DNA from: ANME-2 cluster archaeon
Lineage (GTDB): Archaea > Halobacteriota > Methanosarcinia > Methanosarcinales > Methanocomedenaceae
Direction of reading: 5' to 3'
Assembly (NCBI GenBank): GCA_022353185.1
Contig: JAKRWB010000618.1
Span: 1 to 7,737 of the forward strand
Length of the DNA stretch: 7,737 bases
The position numbers and the translations under genes were made by a program. This document shows positions 1 through 4,899 of this stretch, in pieces (within the stretch, counting starts at the first letter, position 1; every line of letters begins with the position of its first letter). The notes beneath the pieces are model-generated. The model was not told where the DNA came from. It saw only the letters and a list, made by a program, of their open reading frames with translations, and searched no databases.

Positions 1-264
1 CAGGGACCGGGCCAGTACATAGGGTTTCTCCGAGACCGAGAGTACAACTTCGCGATGGTTCACTGGCTCGCCGGGTTCAATCATAAGTAATTGAGCATCA
101 GCATCAGTGGCTTTTATTTCTTCCTGATAACGAGTTTGCACATCGACCGTTTGTTTGGTCATGACCTCAAGCAGATATGTTACCGAACCGTCTGTGCCTG
201 CACATATCCTGAGGGTTGTGGGAATGTCCAGAAGTTTAAGCTTGTCAAATGACCCCTGCCCCAT
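1..264 (-). CDS. Chorismate-pyruvate lyase-like protein, DUF98 family (N-terminal part)
   Basis: The reading frame is open from an ATG at 264 to the window edge, giving 88 codons with no stop, so the C-terminal half is missing. The protein runs MGQGSFDKLKLLDIP, then TTLRICAGTDGSVTYLLE (residues about 16-33), then GEPVNHREVVLS (65-76) and a final YVLARSL. The L-P-T-x-L-R, GTDGSVT-x-LLE and REV-x-L elements are those I know from the archaeal DUF98 group, which shares the UbiC chorismate lyase fold. Such enzymes split chorismate into 4-hydroxybenzoate and pyruvate; in methanogens 4-hydroxybenzoate is a methanopterin precursor. The start is supported by AAGGTG about six bases upstream. The gene begins 21 bp after the stop of the preceding DUF5611-like gene, on the same strand, so the two are probably co-transcribed. 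The family call is from remembered motifs. Catalytic residues of the second half cannot be examined. Confidence 0.8.
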   Translation of the reverse strand, partial: MGQGSFDKLKLLDIPTTLRICAGTDGSVTYLLEVMTKQTVDVQTRYQEEIKATDADAQLLMIEPGEPVNHREVVLSVSEKPYVLARSL

Positions 265-285
265 CTGGCACACCTTATCCCATTA

Positions 286-603
286 TTAACTTTGCACGTC
301 TTTTTTTGCCATCTTTGCACGCTGTTTTGCATTATAACCCGTAGCATCATTCAGGAATTGCCTGAATGCTTTGTTTGACTCAAGTATTTCCTCGTCAGAA
401 GAATCAGGGTTTGACACGGTTTCAATACAAAGTTTCTTATCTGCTATCCAGGCTTCCACCGATTTCAGGGCCCCATAACTCACCAATAGTTTTCCGCCTT
501 TCTCGGCCACATCGGTAGGAAAGGAATTTTCCATTACGTCCTTAATACGTTCCATTTCGGGCTTCAACCCTCGTTTTAACTTGTATTCAGTAATAAATAT
601 CAC
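286..603 (-). CDS. Small conserved archaeal protein, DUF5611-like
   Basis: This encodes about 105 residues if read from GTG at 603, or 102 from ATT at 594. It begins with TEYKLKRGLKP and ends in a basic stretch, NAKQRAKMAKKDVQS. There is no signal peptide, membrane segment or cysteine pair; it should be a soluble cytoplasmic protein with an alpha/beta pattern. It resembles the small DUF5611 proteins of methanogenic archaea, whose function is not known to me; that assignment is from memory and only moderately sure. It lies 41 bp after the aspartate kinase stop and 21 bp before the chorismate lyase-like gene, which suggests one operon. The start is uncertain. The GTG at 603-601 lies inside a strong Shine-Dalgarno match (AGGTGAT, 605-599), and an in-frame stop lies five codons upstream of it, so no ATG start is available. 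Confidence 0.83.
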   Translation of the reverse strand: MIFITEYKLKRGLKPEMERIKDVMENSFPTDVAEKGGKLLVSYGALKSVEAWIADKKLCIETVSNPDSSDEEILESNKAFRQFLNDATGYNAKQRAKMAKKDVQS

Positions 604-607
604 CTGC
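598..607 (-). promoter_or_regulatory. Ribosome binding site that decides the DUF5611-like start
   Basis: On the minus strand the sequence reads GCAGGTGATA, matching the archaeal anti-Shine-Dalgarno complement GGAGGTGATC at eight of ten bases. The only ordinary alternative start, GTG, is within this motif and could not be both paired to 16S rRNA and used as start codon. Four bases after the motif lies ATT (594-592), in frame, giving M-TEYKLKRG. This is an inference from spacing. Confidence 0.5.
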
Positions 608-644
608 AGTATCTGTTAATTGGATTAGATAAAACACTTTGCCT

Positions 645-2039
645 TTAGAGTTTTTCCAGTTCAAATTCTTTGTGAAGCACCTGTACTGCTTTTGCAGCCG
701 TATCTCTCTTGACCACAAATGAAATGTTATGCTGGGACGAACCCTGACTGATCATTATCACGTTGACACCATTTACACCCAATGCGCCGAACACCCTGCC
801 GGCAACGCCGGGTGTGCCTGCCATACCCACGCCTACTACTGCAACCACAGAAATATTTACATCGTGTTCTATTTCACCGACAACACCATTCTTGAACTCT
901 TGCTTCAAAGCCCATACTGCCTTCATCATGTGGGATTCATCGACAACTGTAGACAGGTTTGCCTCTGATGAACCCTGGCTGATCATTTTAATGTTCACAC
1001 CCGCATCGGCAAGAGCACCAAACGCCCTGGCTGCTACTCCGATGGTGCCCACCATACCCGCACCGCTGATATTTATCAGGGCCACCTTATCCACAACAGA
1101 AACGGCCTTAACTATGTTCTGTGATGTTTCCACATCCTTTACGATCAGTGTACCCGGATATTCGGGGTCAAAGGTGTTCTTGACCCTAACAGGAATGCCC
1201 TGGCGAATGGCAGGTTCAATAGCTTTGGGATGCAGCACTTTAGCACCGAAGAAAGACATCTCCATGGCTTCAATATAAGATATGATGGGCAGAGGTCTCG
1301 CTTCTGGCACAATCTTGGGGTCTGTGGTCATAATACCGTGTACTTCCTTCCAGAGCCATATTTCGTCAGCATTGACAGCAGCACCAACAATGGACGCAGT
1401 AAAATCAGACCCGCCCCGGCCAAGCGTGGTTATTGTGCCATGTTCACTCTCTCCGATAAAACCAGTTATAACCGGTATGGTATTTTCCATTAACGGTGCA
1501 ATGTGCTCTCCCACTGCTGCGTATGTGGAATCAATGGGATGAGCGGCCCCGTAATTATCATCTGTGATAATACCTATCGCGCCACCTGTGAATGATTGTG
1601 ATTCCACACCCAGGGTCCTGATAGATGCTGATAATATAGGTGCTGCCAGCCGTTCACCGTATGATGAAAGATAATCAATAGAACGCGGGGTGAGCTCACC
1701 AAGGTAGCAGATACCTGTCAGGGCCTTCTCAATCTCTTCAATCCTGACATCCAGTTCTGCTATAACTTCTTCGGCAAATTCTTCGCTAACAGCATCATGA
1801 ACCGTCTGATGGTGTTTTTTAGTGATATCTGCTACGAATTCCTTTACCAGGGATACCTTTCCCTCACTGACAGCGTCATTTGCAGCCTCAAGAATAGTAT
1901 CTGTGATTCCTCCAAGTGCCGATGTAACCACCGCGACCTGGTCACCCCGGTCCCTGTAACTTTTCACCAGCTCTGCTACATGCTTCATTTTATTGCCATC
2001 AGCCACCGATGTTCCGCCAAACTTCATTATCAACTTCAC
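645..2039 (-). CDS. lysC: Aspartate kinase (aspartokinase) with two C-terminal ACT domains
   Basis: This 464-residue protein phosphorylates L-aspartate to 4-aspartyl phosphate, the first step toward lysine, threonine, methionine and aspartate semialdehyde. The amino acid kinase domain spans about residues 1-295, with KFGGTSV (6-12), SYGERL (126-131), GRGGSDFTA (207-215), TTDPKIVPEAR (238-248) and FGAKVLHPKAIEP (264-276). Two ACT domains follow (about 318-388 and 395-464); each has G-x-GM-x-GT-x-GVA near its start and MISQGSS (352-358 and 429-435). ACT domains of this family bind end-product amino acids, so feedback control is likely, though the effector cannot be read from sequence. Length matches archaeal homologues. 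The GTG start is supported by AGGTAGTGAT (2055-2046) six bases upstream; an internal ATG at codon 5 sits too far from it. Residues 230-235 are WKEVHG where many homologues have W-T-D-V-x-G. It heads a probable operon with the two smaller genes downstream. Confidence 0.96.
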   Translation of the reverse strand: MKLIMKFGGTSVADGNKMKHVAELVKSYRDRGDQVAVVTSALGGITDTILEAANDAVSEGKVSLVKEFVADITKKHHQTVHDAVSEEFAEEVIAELDVRIEEIEKALTGICYLGELTPRSIDYLSSYGERLAAPILSASIRTLGVESQSFTGGAIGIITDDNYGAAHPIDSTYAAVGEHIAPLMENTIPVITGFIGESEHGTITTLGRGGSDFTASIVGAAVNADEIWLWKEVHGIMTTDPKIVPEARPLPIISYIEAMEMSFFGAKVLHPKAIEPAIRQGIPVRVKNTFDPEYPGTLIVKDVETSQNIVKAVSVVDKVALINISGAGMVGTIGVAARAFGALADAGVNIKMISQGSSEANLSTVVDESHMMKAVWALKQEFKNGVVGEIEHDVNISVVAVVGVGMAGTPGVAGRVFGALGVNGVNVIMISQGSSQHNISFVVKRDTAAKAVQVLHKEFELEKL

Positions 2040-2045
2040 AGGAAA

Positions 2046-2055
2046 ATCACTACCT
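2046..2055 (-). promoter_or_regulatory. Ribosome binding site supporting the GTG start of aspartate kinase
   Basis: AGGTAGTGAT on the minus strand matches the ideal AGGAGGTGAT at eight of ten positions and ends six bases before GTG at 2039. This favours GTG over the internal ATG at 2027. Confidence 0.5.
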
Positions 2056-2143
2056 ATTTATTGCAGGTACTTTACTGGTCAGATTGCTACATAAGATTTT
2101 TGTATTGCAAACAATGCTAAACCCGAAGTACGTAAATACAAAT

Positions 2144-2195
2144 GAAAAAATAATAAAAAAGAGAATCAAAACGGAAAAACAAAAAGAGAAAAAAA
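2144..2195 (-). terminator. Oligo-T transcription termination region after rps3ae
   Basis: Read on the minus strand, the stretch just after the rps3ae stop holds six T runs of four to seven bases (2189-2195, 2181-2185, 2175-2179, 2168-2171, 2155-2160, 2145-2150) with almost no G/C between them and no hairpin. Archaeal RNA polymerase terminates at such T tracts without needing a stem-loop. The position, between a highly expressed ribosomal protein gene and aspartate kinase on the same strand, fits a terminator that keeps the two units apart. The sequence is seen; the function is inferred. Confidence 0.7.
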
Positions 2196-2215
2196 TGGAA
2201 AACAGAATGCCAGGC

Positions 2216-2998
2216 TCAGGTTGCCTCGGCATTCACTTCAGAATCTGTATTTACTACAGTTTCAGCACTGACTTCAGAATCTGTATTTACTACAACAGTT
2301 TCAGCACTGACTTCAGAATCTGTATTTACTACTGGTTCAACACTCACTTCAGAATCTGTATTTACAACAGGTTCATCACTGACTTCAGGTTCAGGTATTA
2401 CAGGTTTAGGCATTCCTGCAGGTTCACTCAGCACACGGGTCTTCAATATCTCTACCCGTCTCAGAGGATAAACACCTTTTACATCCCTGTATATCTGGGC
2501 AGAAAGTTTGCCCAGGACAGCATCCTGTATAAAAGTATTGAAGTCTAACTGCTGTGCTTTTCTCCGGACTATCATGGTCATAATCTGGCGAATTGCCTTT
2601 ATCTGGCTGGACTTTGCTCTCTTGATTGTGAAACACGTAGGTTTTACCCTGACCTTGTAACCGTCCTTTGTCATTACATCCATGTATGAAGTTATCATTG
2701 ATGTCTGACGTTTCACCAGTGACCTGAGATAATCCCTGGTAAGTTCATGCCCTATGAACTTGGTATAGGCAGAATCTCCGCCCACCTGGTCTATCATCAA
2801 AGACATCTTAATATTCTGTTTGGACATATCATTTGTGACATCTCCAAGTGTAATCTCAATAATCCGACCCATTAACAGTTTTGGGTCGCTGGCGGGCGTC
2901 TCTCCGATATCCTGCTGCCCCATCATTTCAGGCGTGACAATACTGTACCATTGCTTGGATTTCCAGCCGTCTACCTTTCTTGGACTTCTCTTTGCCAA
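2216..2998 (-). CDS. rps3ae: 30S ribosomal protein S3Ae (eS1) with a repeat-bearing acidic tail
   Basis: This 260-residue protein is the archaeal/eukaryal small-subunit protein eS1, which binds 16S rRNA on the platform near the mRNA exit. The core (about 1-190) has the expected DGWKSKQWY (10-18), PKLLMGRIIEITLGD (39-53), KVRVKPTCFTIKRAK (115-129) and VYPLRRVEILKTRVL (176-190). Archaeal S3Ae proteins usually stop near 200-225 residues; this one continues with a proline hinge (192-205) and then about 58 residues of 12-residue repeats of the type DSEVSAETVVNT. The tail is acidic with no Lys or Arg after the hinge. The start is TTG, not ATG, but it gives the typical MAKRSPRK beginning and has GGAGG (3010-3006) seven bases upstream. 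The gene has its own TATA box and a T-rich terminator, so it is probably transcribed alone. Confidence 0.95.
   Translation of the reverse strand: MAKRSPRKVDGWKSKQWYSIVTPEMMGQQDIGETPASDPKLLMGRIIEITLGDVTNDMSKQNIKMSLMIDQVGGDSAYTKFIGHELTRDYLRSLVKRQTSMITSYMDVMTKDGYKVRVKPTCFTIKRAKSSQIKAIRQIMTMIVRRKAQQLDFNTFIQDAVLGKLSAQIYRDVKGVYPLRRVEILKTRVLSEPAGMPKPVIPEPEVSDEPVVNTDSEVSVEPVVNTDSEVSAETVVVNTDSEVSAETVVNTDSEVNAEAT
2235..2401 (-). repeat. In-frame 36-bp tandem repeats in the rps3ae 3' end
   Basis: Five direct copies share the core ACTTCAGAATCTGTATTTAC (plus-strand sense), starting at 2235, 2271, 2310, 2346 and, degenerate, 2382. Spacing is 36, 39, 36 and 36 bp, always a multiple of three, so the coding frame is kept; the 39-bp unit adds one valine. 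Copies one to four are nearly identical across the 20-base core; the fifth, nearest the conserved protein core, has diverged to encode EPEVSDEP. There are no unique spacers, and every base is coding, which marks this as a coding minisatellite and not a CRISPR array. Confidence 0.93.
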
Positions 2999-3005
2999 AC
3001 TTGTT

Positions 3006-3010
3006 CCTCC
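3006..3010 (-). promoter_or_regulatory. Ribosome binding site fixing the TTG start of rps3ae
   Basis: GGAGG on the minus strand lies seven bases before TTG at 2998. No ATG or GTG gives the expected MAKRSPRK terminus, so this strong site supports TTG initiation. Confidence 0.7.
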
Positions 3011-3099
3011 GATTATAACATTAATTTAATTTATTGTGATTTTCACCAAGCTTAGATGAAATACTCTATATCGTGATGAGTACCTTAGTAGGTCTATCA

Positions 3100-3108
3100 T
3101 TATATAAA
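3100..3108 (-). promoter_or_regulatory. Archaeal TATA box for rps3ae
   Basis: The minus strand reads TTTATATAA, close to a perfect archaeal TATA box, lying just past the stop codon of the UPF0201 gene. With the usual 25-odd bases to the start site, transcription would begin near 3075-3080, giving a leader of about 75-80 bases that contains the GGAGG site. A second AT-rich stretch nearer the gene (3014-3033) would put the start site too close to keep the ribosome binding site. This is pattern-based. Confidence 0.65.
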
Positions 3109-3116
3109 TGTGATGT

Positions 3117-3539
3117 CTACAGTTCAATCTCGAACAACGGGTGTCCGTGTTCAGTAGGTGGGGCCAGCCAGTCCACGACCCTTTCTACAACGTCGCCATC
3201 TTTTGCTTTTATCTCCACCGATATACTGCCTAAAGTTTCATCATCTGCCGGAAAGCTCACCTTGCCGGCAGTTGCTGCCTGTTTATTCAGTCTGAATGTC
3301 ACAATCCCGCCTTCAATCCGCAGATTAGTGCGTGCCGTATCCAGTATCATGCGGCTTCGTAACAGTTCATGCAACATATTCAAACAATCCTTGTCTCCCC
3401 TGCCCATAAGCCTGGGAGTCATCCCGTCCCTGTCTTCAAATTGATATTCCAGTCCCGGGAAGATGTTCTCAATAGCCGCATGAACCCTGCCCCCATCCTC
3501 AGTGGGATTAACCTGCGCCGAAACCTCTACTTCAATCAT
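3117..3539 (-). CDS. UPF0201 family protein (RNA-binding-domain family, COG1325)
   Basis: This 140-residue archaeal-only protein starts MIEVEVSAQVNPTED and contains NIFPGLEYQFED (25-36), LHELLRSRMILDTAR (56-70), and LRIEGGIVTFRLNKQAA (73-89). It ends with WLAPPTEHGHPLFEIEL. The length and motifs fit UPF0201, whose members have an RNA-binding-like alpha/beta fold and, as far as I know, no established reaction. It looks cytoplasmic. Its ATG overlaps the TGA of the upstream UPF0200 gene (ATGA at 3539-3536), and GGTGA sits six bases before it, so translation is probably coupled. UPF0200 and UPF0201 travel together in many archaea, which suggests one shared task, perhaps touching RNA or nucleotides. 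That last point is inference. Confidence 0.9.
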   Translation of the reverse strand: MIEVEVSAQVNPTEDGGRVHAAIENIFPGLEYQFEDRDGMTPRLMGRGDKDCLNMLHELLRSRMILDTARTNLRIEGGIVTFRLNKQAATAGKVSFPADDETLGSISVEIKAKDGDVVERVVDWLAPPTEHGHPLFEIEL

Positions 3540-4081
3540 CGGCTTTCACCAATGACCTTACGTATCTTGTTCCTGAACTCTTCAAGTGAACCATTATTAT
3601 CAATGGTCATATCGGCATTTTTGATGGATTCACCCATACCCCATCCCAGTTCACGCTCATCCCTGATGCGAAGTGCTTCTGCATCCATTAATCTGTCGTC
3701 TGACCTGCCACGCATCTGTATCCGCAAAAGTCTGCTCTTTGTGGATGAGTCAATATTTATCAGCATAAAGTCATCCCCAAACTCTTCCTTGAACAGGTGT
3801 GCCTCTTCGATGTTCCTCACCCCGTCCACGACGGCAGTATCTGCGTCAAACGCCCGCAGTTTTGTAACACACCGCCTGGCAATAGCTGACAACCCTTCCT
3901 CCTGTCGCAACCTGGTGCCGGTGCCGCCCAGGTTCTCGTCCGTGGGTTCCAAACCAAGACGCTCTACTTCTTCCCTGATAACATTCCCCATATTCACCAC
4001 AGGATAGCCCATATCACTTGTCACCTCAGCAGCCTCACCCTTACCAGATGCCGGCATGCCCACAAAGGCAATGATCTTCAT
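3536..4081 (-). CDS. UPF0200 P-loop NTPase, kinase-like (dephospho-CoA/nucleoside kinase fold)
   Basis: This 181-residue protein opens with a Walker A loop, GMPASGKGE (8-16), after the strand MKIIAFV. It then shows VVNMGNVIREEVERLG (28-43), VVDGVRNIEEAHLFKEEF (84-101), an Arg-rich lid segment MRGRSDDR (123-130), and the strongly conserved DERELGWGMGESIKNADMTI (141-160). This is the UPF0200 pattern within the adenylate kinase/dephospho-CoA kinase group. Annotation as dephospho-CoA kinase is common but doubtful, because archaea have a separate GTP-dependent enzyme for that step. Its true substrate is not known to me. It overlaps the radical SAM gene upstream and the UPF0201 gene downstream by four bases each. 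A GGAGATGA motif inside the upstream gene precedes its ATG by nine bases. Confidence 0.92.
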   Translation of the reverse strand: MKIIAFVGMPASGKGEAAEVTSDMGYPVVNMGNVIREEVERLGLEPTDENLGGTGTRLRQEEGLSAIARRCVTKLRAFDADTAVVDGVRNIEEAHLFKEEFGDDFMLINIDSSTKSRLLRIQMRGRSDDRLMDAEALRIRDERELGWGMGESIKNADMTIDNNGSLEEFRNKIRKVIGESR

Positions 4082-4836
4082 AGTATCAACTCATCTCCTT
4101 GTTCTCTGGTACGTATCCTGATATGCTTTAAGCACCCAGGTTTCAATGCCCCGGCCATCTCAAGCATCTCATCCCTGGTAAAGATTTCAGTATCCTTCAG
4201 GTTACGGGTATTCTCTGGTATACCCTGCTGGATAGCGTATGTCAGGTTACCAGAAGTGTTAGTGTCAATATAACTCATTATCTTTAAAACATGCTCTGGT
4301 CCGACCAGTCCTTTAAAAACAGTAGTTCTTACCTCTATCTCGATATCTTCATCCAGGCACATTTTCAGTGTCCCTGCCGCACCCCTGACTGCCCTTGCGC
4401 CGGTTTCCTTATTCGTTCCCGCTACCTTTGCATACTGCACCGGTTCATCCAGCGGTGCTTTGATGTCAAGGAATACCTTATCCAGTAACCCCTCATCCAC
4501 CATTTTGCGTATTACGTCAAAAGCAAGCCCGTTGGTCTCAAGACCAATATCCAGTGACTTTGACTTTGCATATTTCGCAAGGTCTATCAGCGCATCTGAC
4601 TGCATGGTAGGCTCACCACCACTGAACACAAGCGCACTAATATAGGGCACTGCTTTGGCTATCGTGGAGCACATTTCTTCAATTGTCCTGTCATCCCTGC
4701 CTGTCAGATAAGCATGGTTCTGGCAGTAGGGACAATCGAACTGGCAGCCCCTGAAGAACAGCACTGAGGCACTCCTGCCATGCCAGTCCACTGTGGAGAT
4801 GGGAATGAAATGCCCGAAATTGAATGTATGATTCAT
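4078..4836 (-). CDS. Radical SAM protein, anaerobic ribonucleotide reductase activase (NrdG2)-like
   Basis: This 252-residue enzyme has the radical SAM cluster motif C-x3-C-x2-C at Cys31, Cys35 and Cys38 (RGCQFDCPYCQNH), the SAM-binding GGEP (73-76), LETNG (99-103) and DIKAPL (124-129). The N-terminal FGHFIPISTVDWHGRSASV is typical of proteins named anaerobic ribonucleoside-triphosphate reductase activating protein. Such enzymes use a [4Fe-4S] cluster and S-adenosylmethionine to place a glycyl radical on class III ribonucleotide reductase. No reductase gene is in the window, so the partner is unproven and another glycyl-radical or modifying role is possible. It is the first gene of a minus-strand group with UPF0200 and UPF0201 and is divergent from ycaO, whose partner tfuA follows. 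No good ribosome binding site precedes its ATG at 4836, which fits a nearly leaderless message. Confidence 0.88.
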   Translation of the reverse strand: MNHTFNFGHFIPISTVDWHGRSASVLFFRGCQFDCPYCQNHAYLTGRDDRTIEEMCSTIAKAVPYISALVFSGGEPTMQSDALIDLAKYAKSKSLDIGLETNGLAFDVIRKMVDEGLLDKVFLDIKAPLDEPVQYAKVAGTNKETGARAVRGAAGTLKMCLDEDIEIEVRTTVFKGLVGPEHVLKIMSYIDTNTSGNLTYAIQQGIPENTRNLKDTEIFTRDEMLEMAGALKPGCLKHIRIRTREQGDELIL

Positions 4837-4860
4837 ATATGACCGACCATATTCATCGCA

Positions 4861-4870
4861 AGATATATAA
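4861..4870. promoter_or_regulatory. Shared TATA element between divergent radical SAM and ycaO genes
   Basis: The spacer contains AGATATATAA, reading TATATAA on plus and TTATATATC on minus. Its centre is about 33 bases from the ycaO ATG (4900) and about 30 from the radical SAM ATG (4836). With archaeal spacing of about 26 bases, both transcripts would start only a few bases before their start codons. A competing plus-strand element is ATTCATATAT at 4831-4840, which would leave ycaO a leader of about 35 bases including its AGGA site. Confidence 0.5.
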
Positions 4871-4899
4871 CCGTTACAAACGAAAGCGCAGGATTGAAC

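Noticed and set aside
763..1278. Plus-strand 171-codon frame opposite aspartate kinase
   Set aside because: It is antisense to conserved ACT and kinase motifs, and its Thr/Ala/Pro-rich translation is a shadow.
2050..2232. Minus-strand 60-codon frame with a hydrophobic, Phe-rich translation resembling a membrane peptide
   Set aside because: It spans the T-rich terminator and overlaps the end of rps3ae; the Phe/Ile/Ser-rich product is what T tracts encode in any frame, and there is no ribosome binding site of note.
2235..2401. Regular 36-bp direct repeats suggestive of a CRISPR array
   Set aside because: Repeats are contiguous, lack unique spacers, keep the rps3ae reading frame and encode an acidic peptide repeat. 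No cas genes are nearby.
2009..2548. Plus-strand 179-codon frame with FRICIYY repeats
   Set aside because: It is antisense to the rps3ae repeat tail and mirrors its periodicity; it also crosses the terminator region and has no family likeness.
3369..4007. Plus-strand 212-codon frame
   Set aside because: It lies antisense to UPF0200 and UPF0201, both strongly recognisable. Its Ser/Arg/Pro-rich translation is typical of a shadow frame.
4894..4899. TTG at 4894 as the ycaO start
   Set aside because: It directly abuts the AGGA ribosome binding site; ATG at 4900 has proper six-base spacing and gives the expected start.
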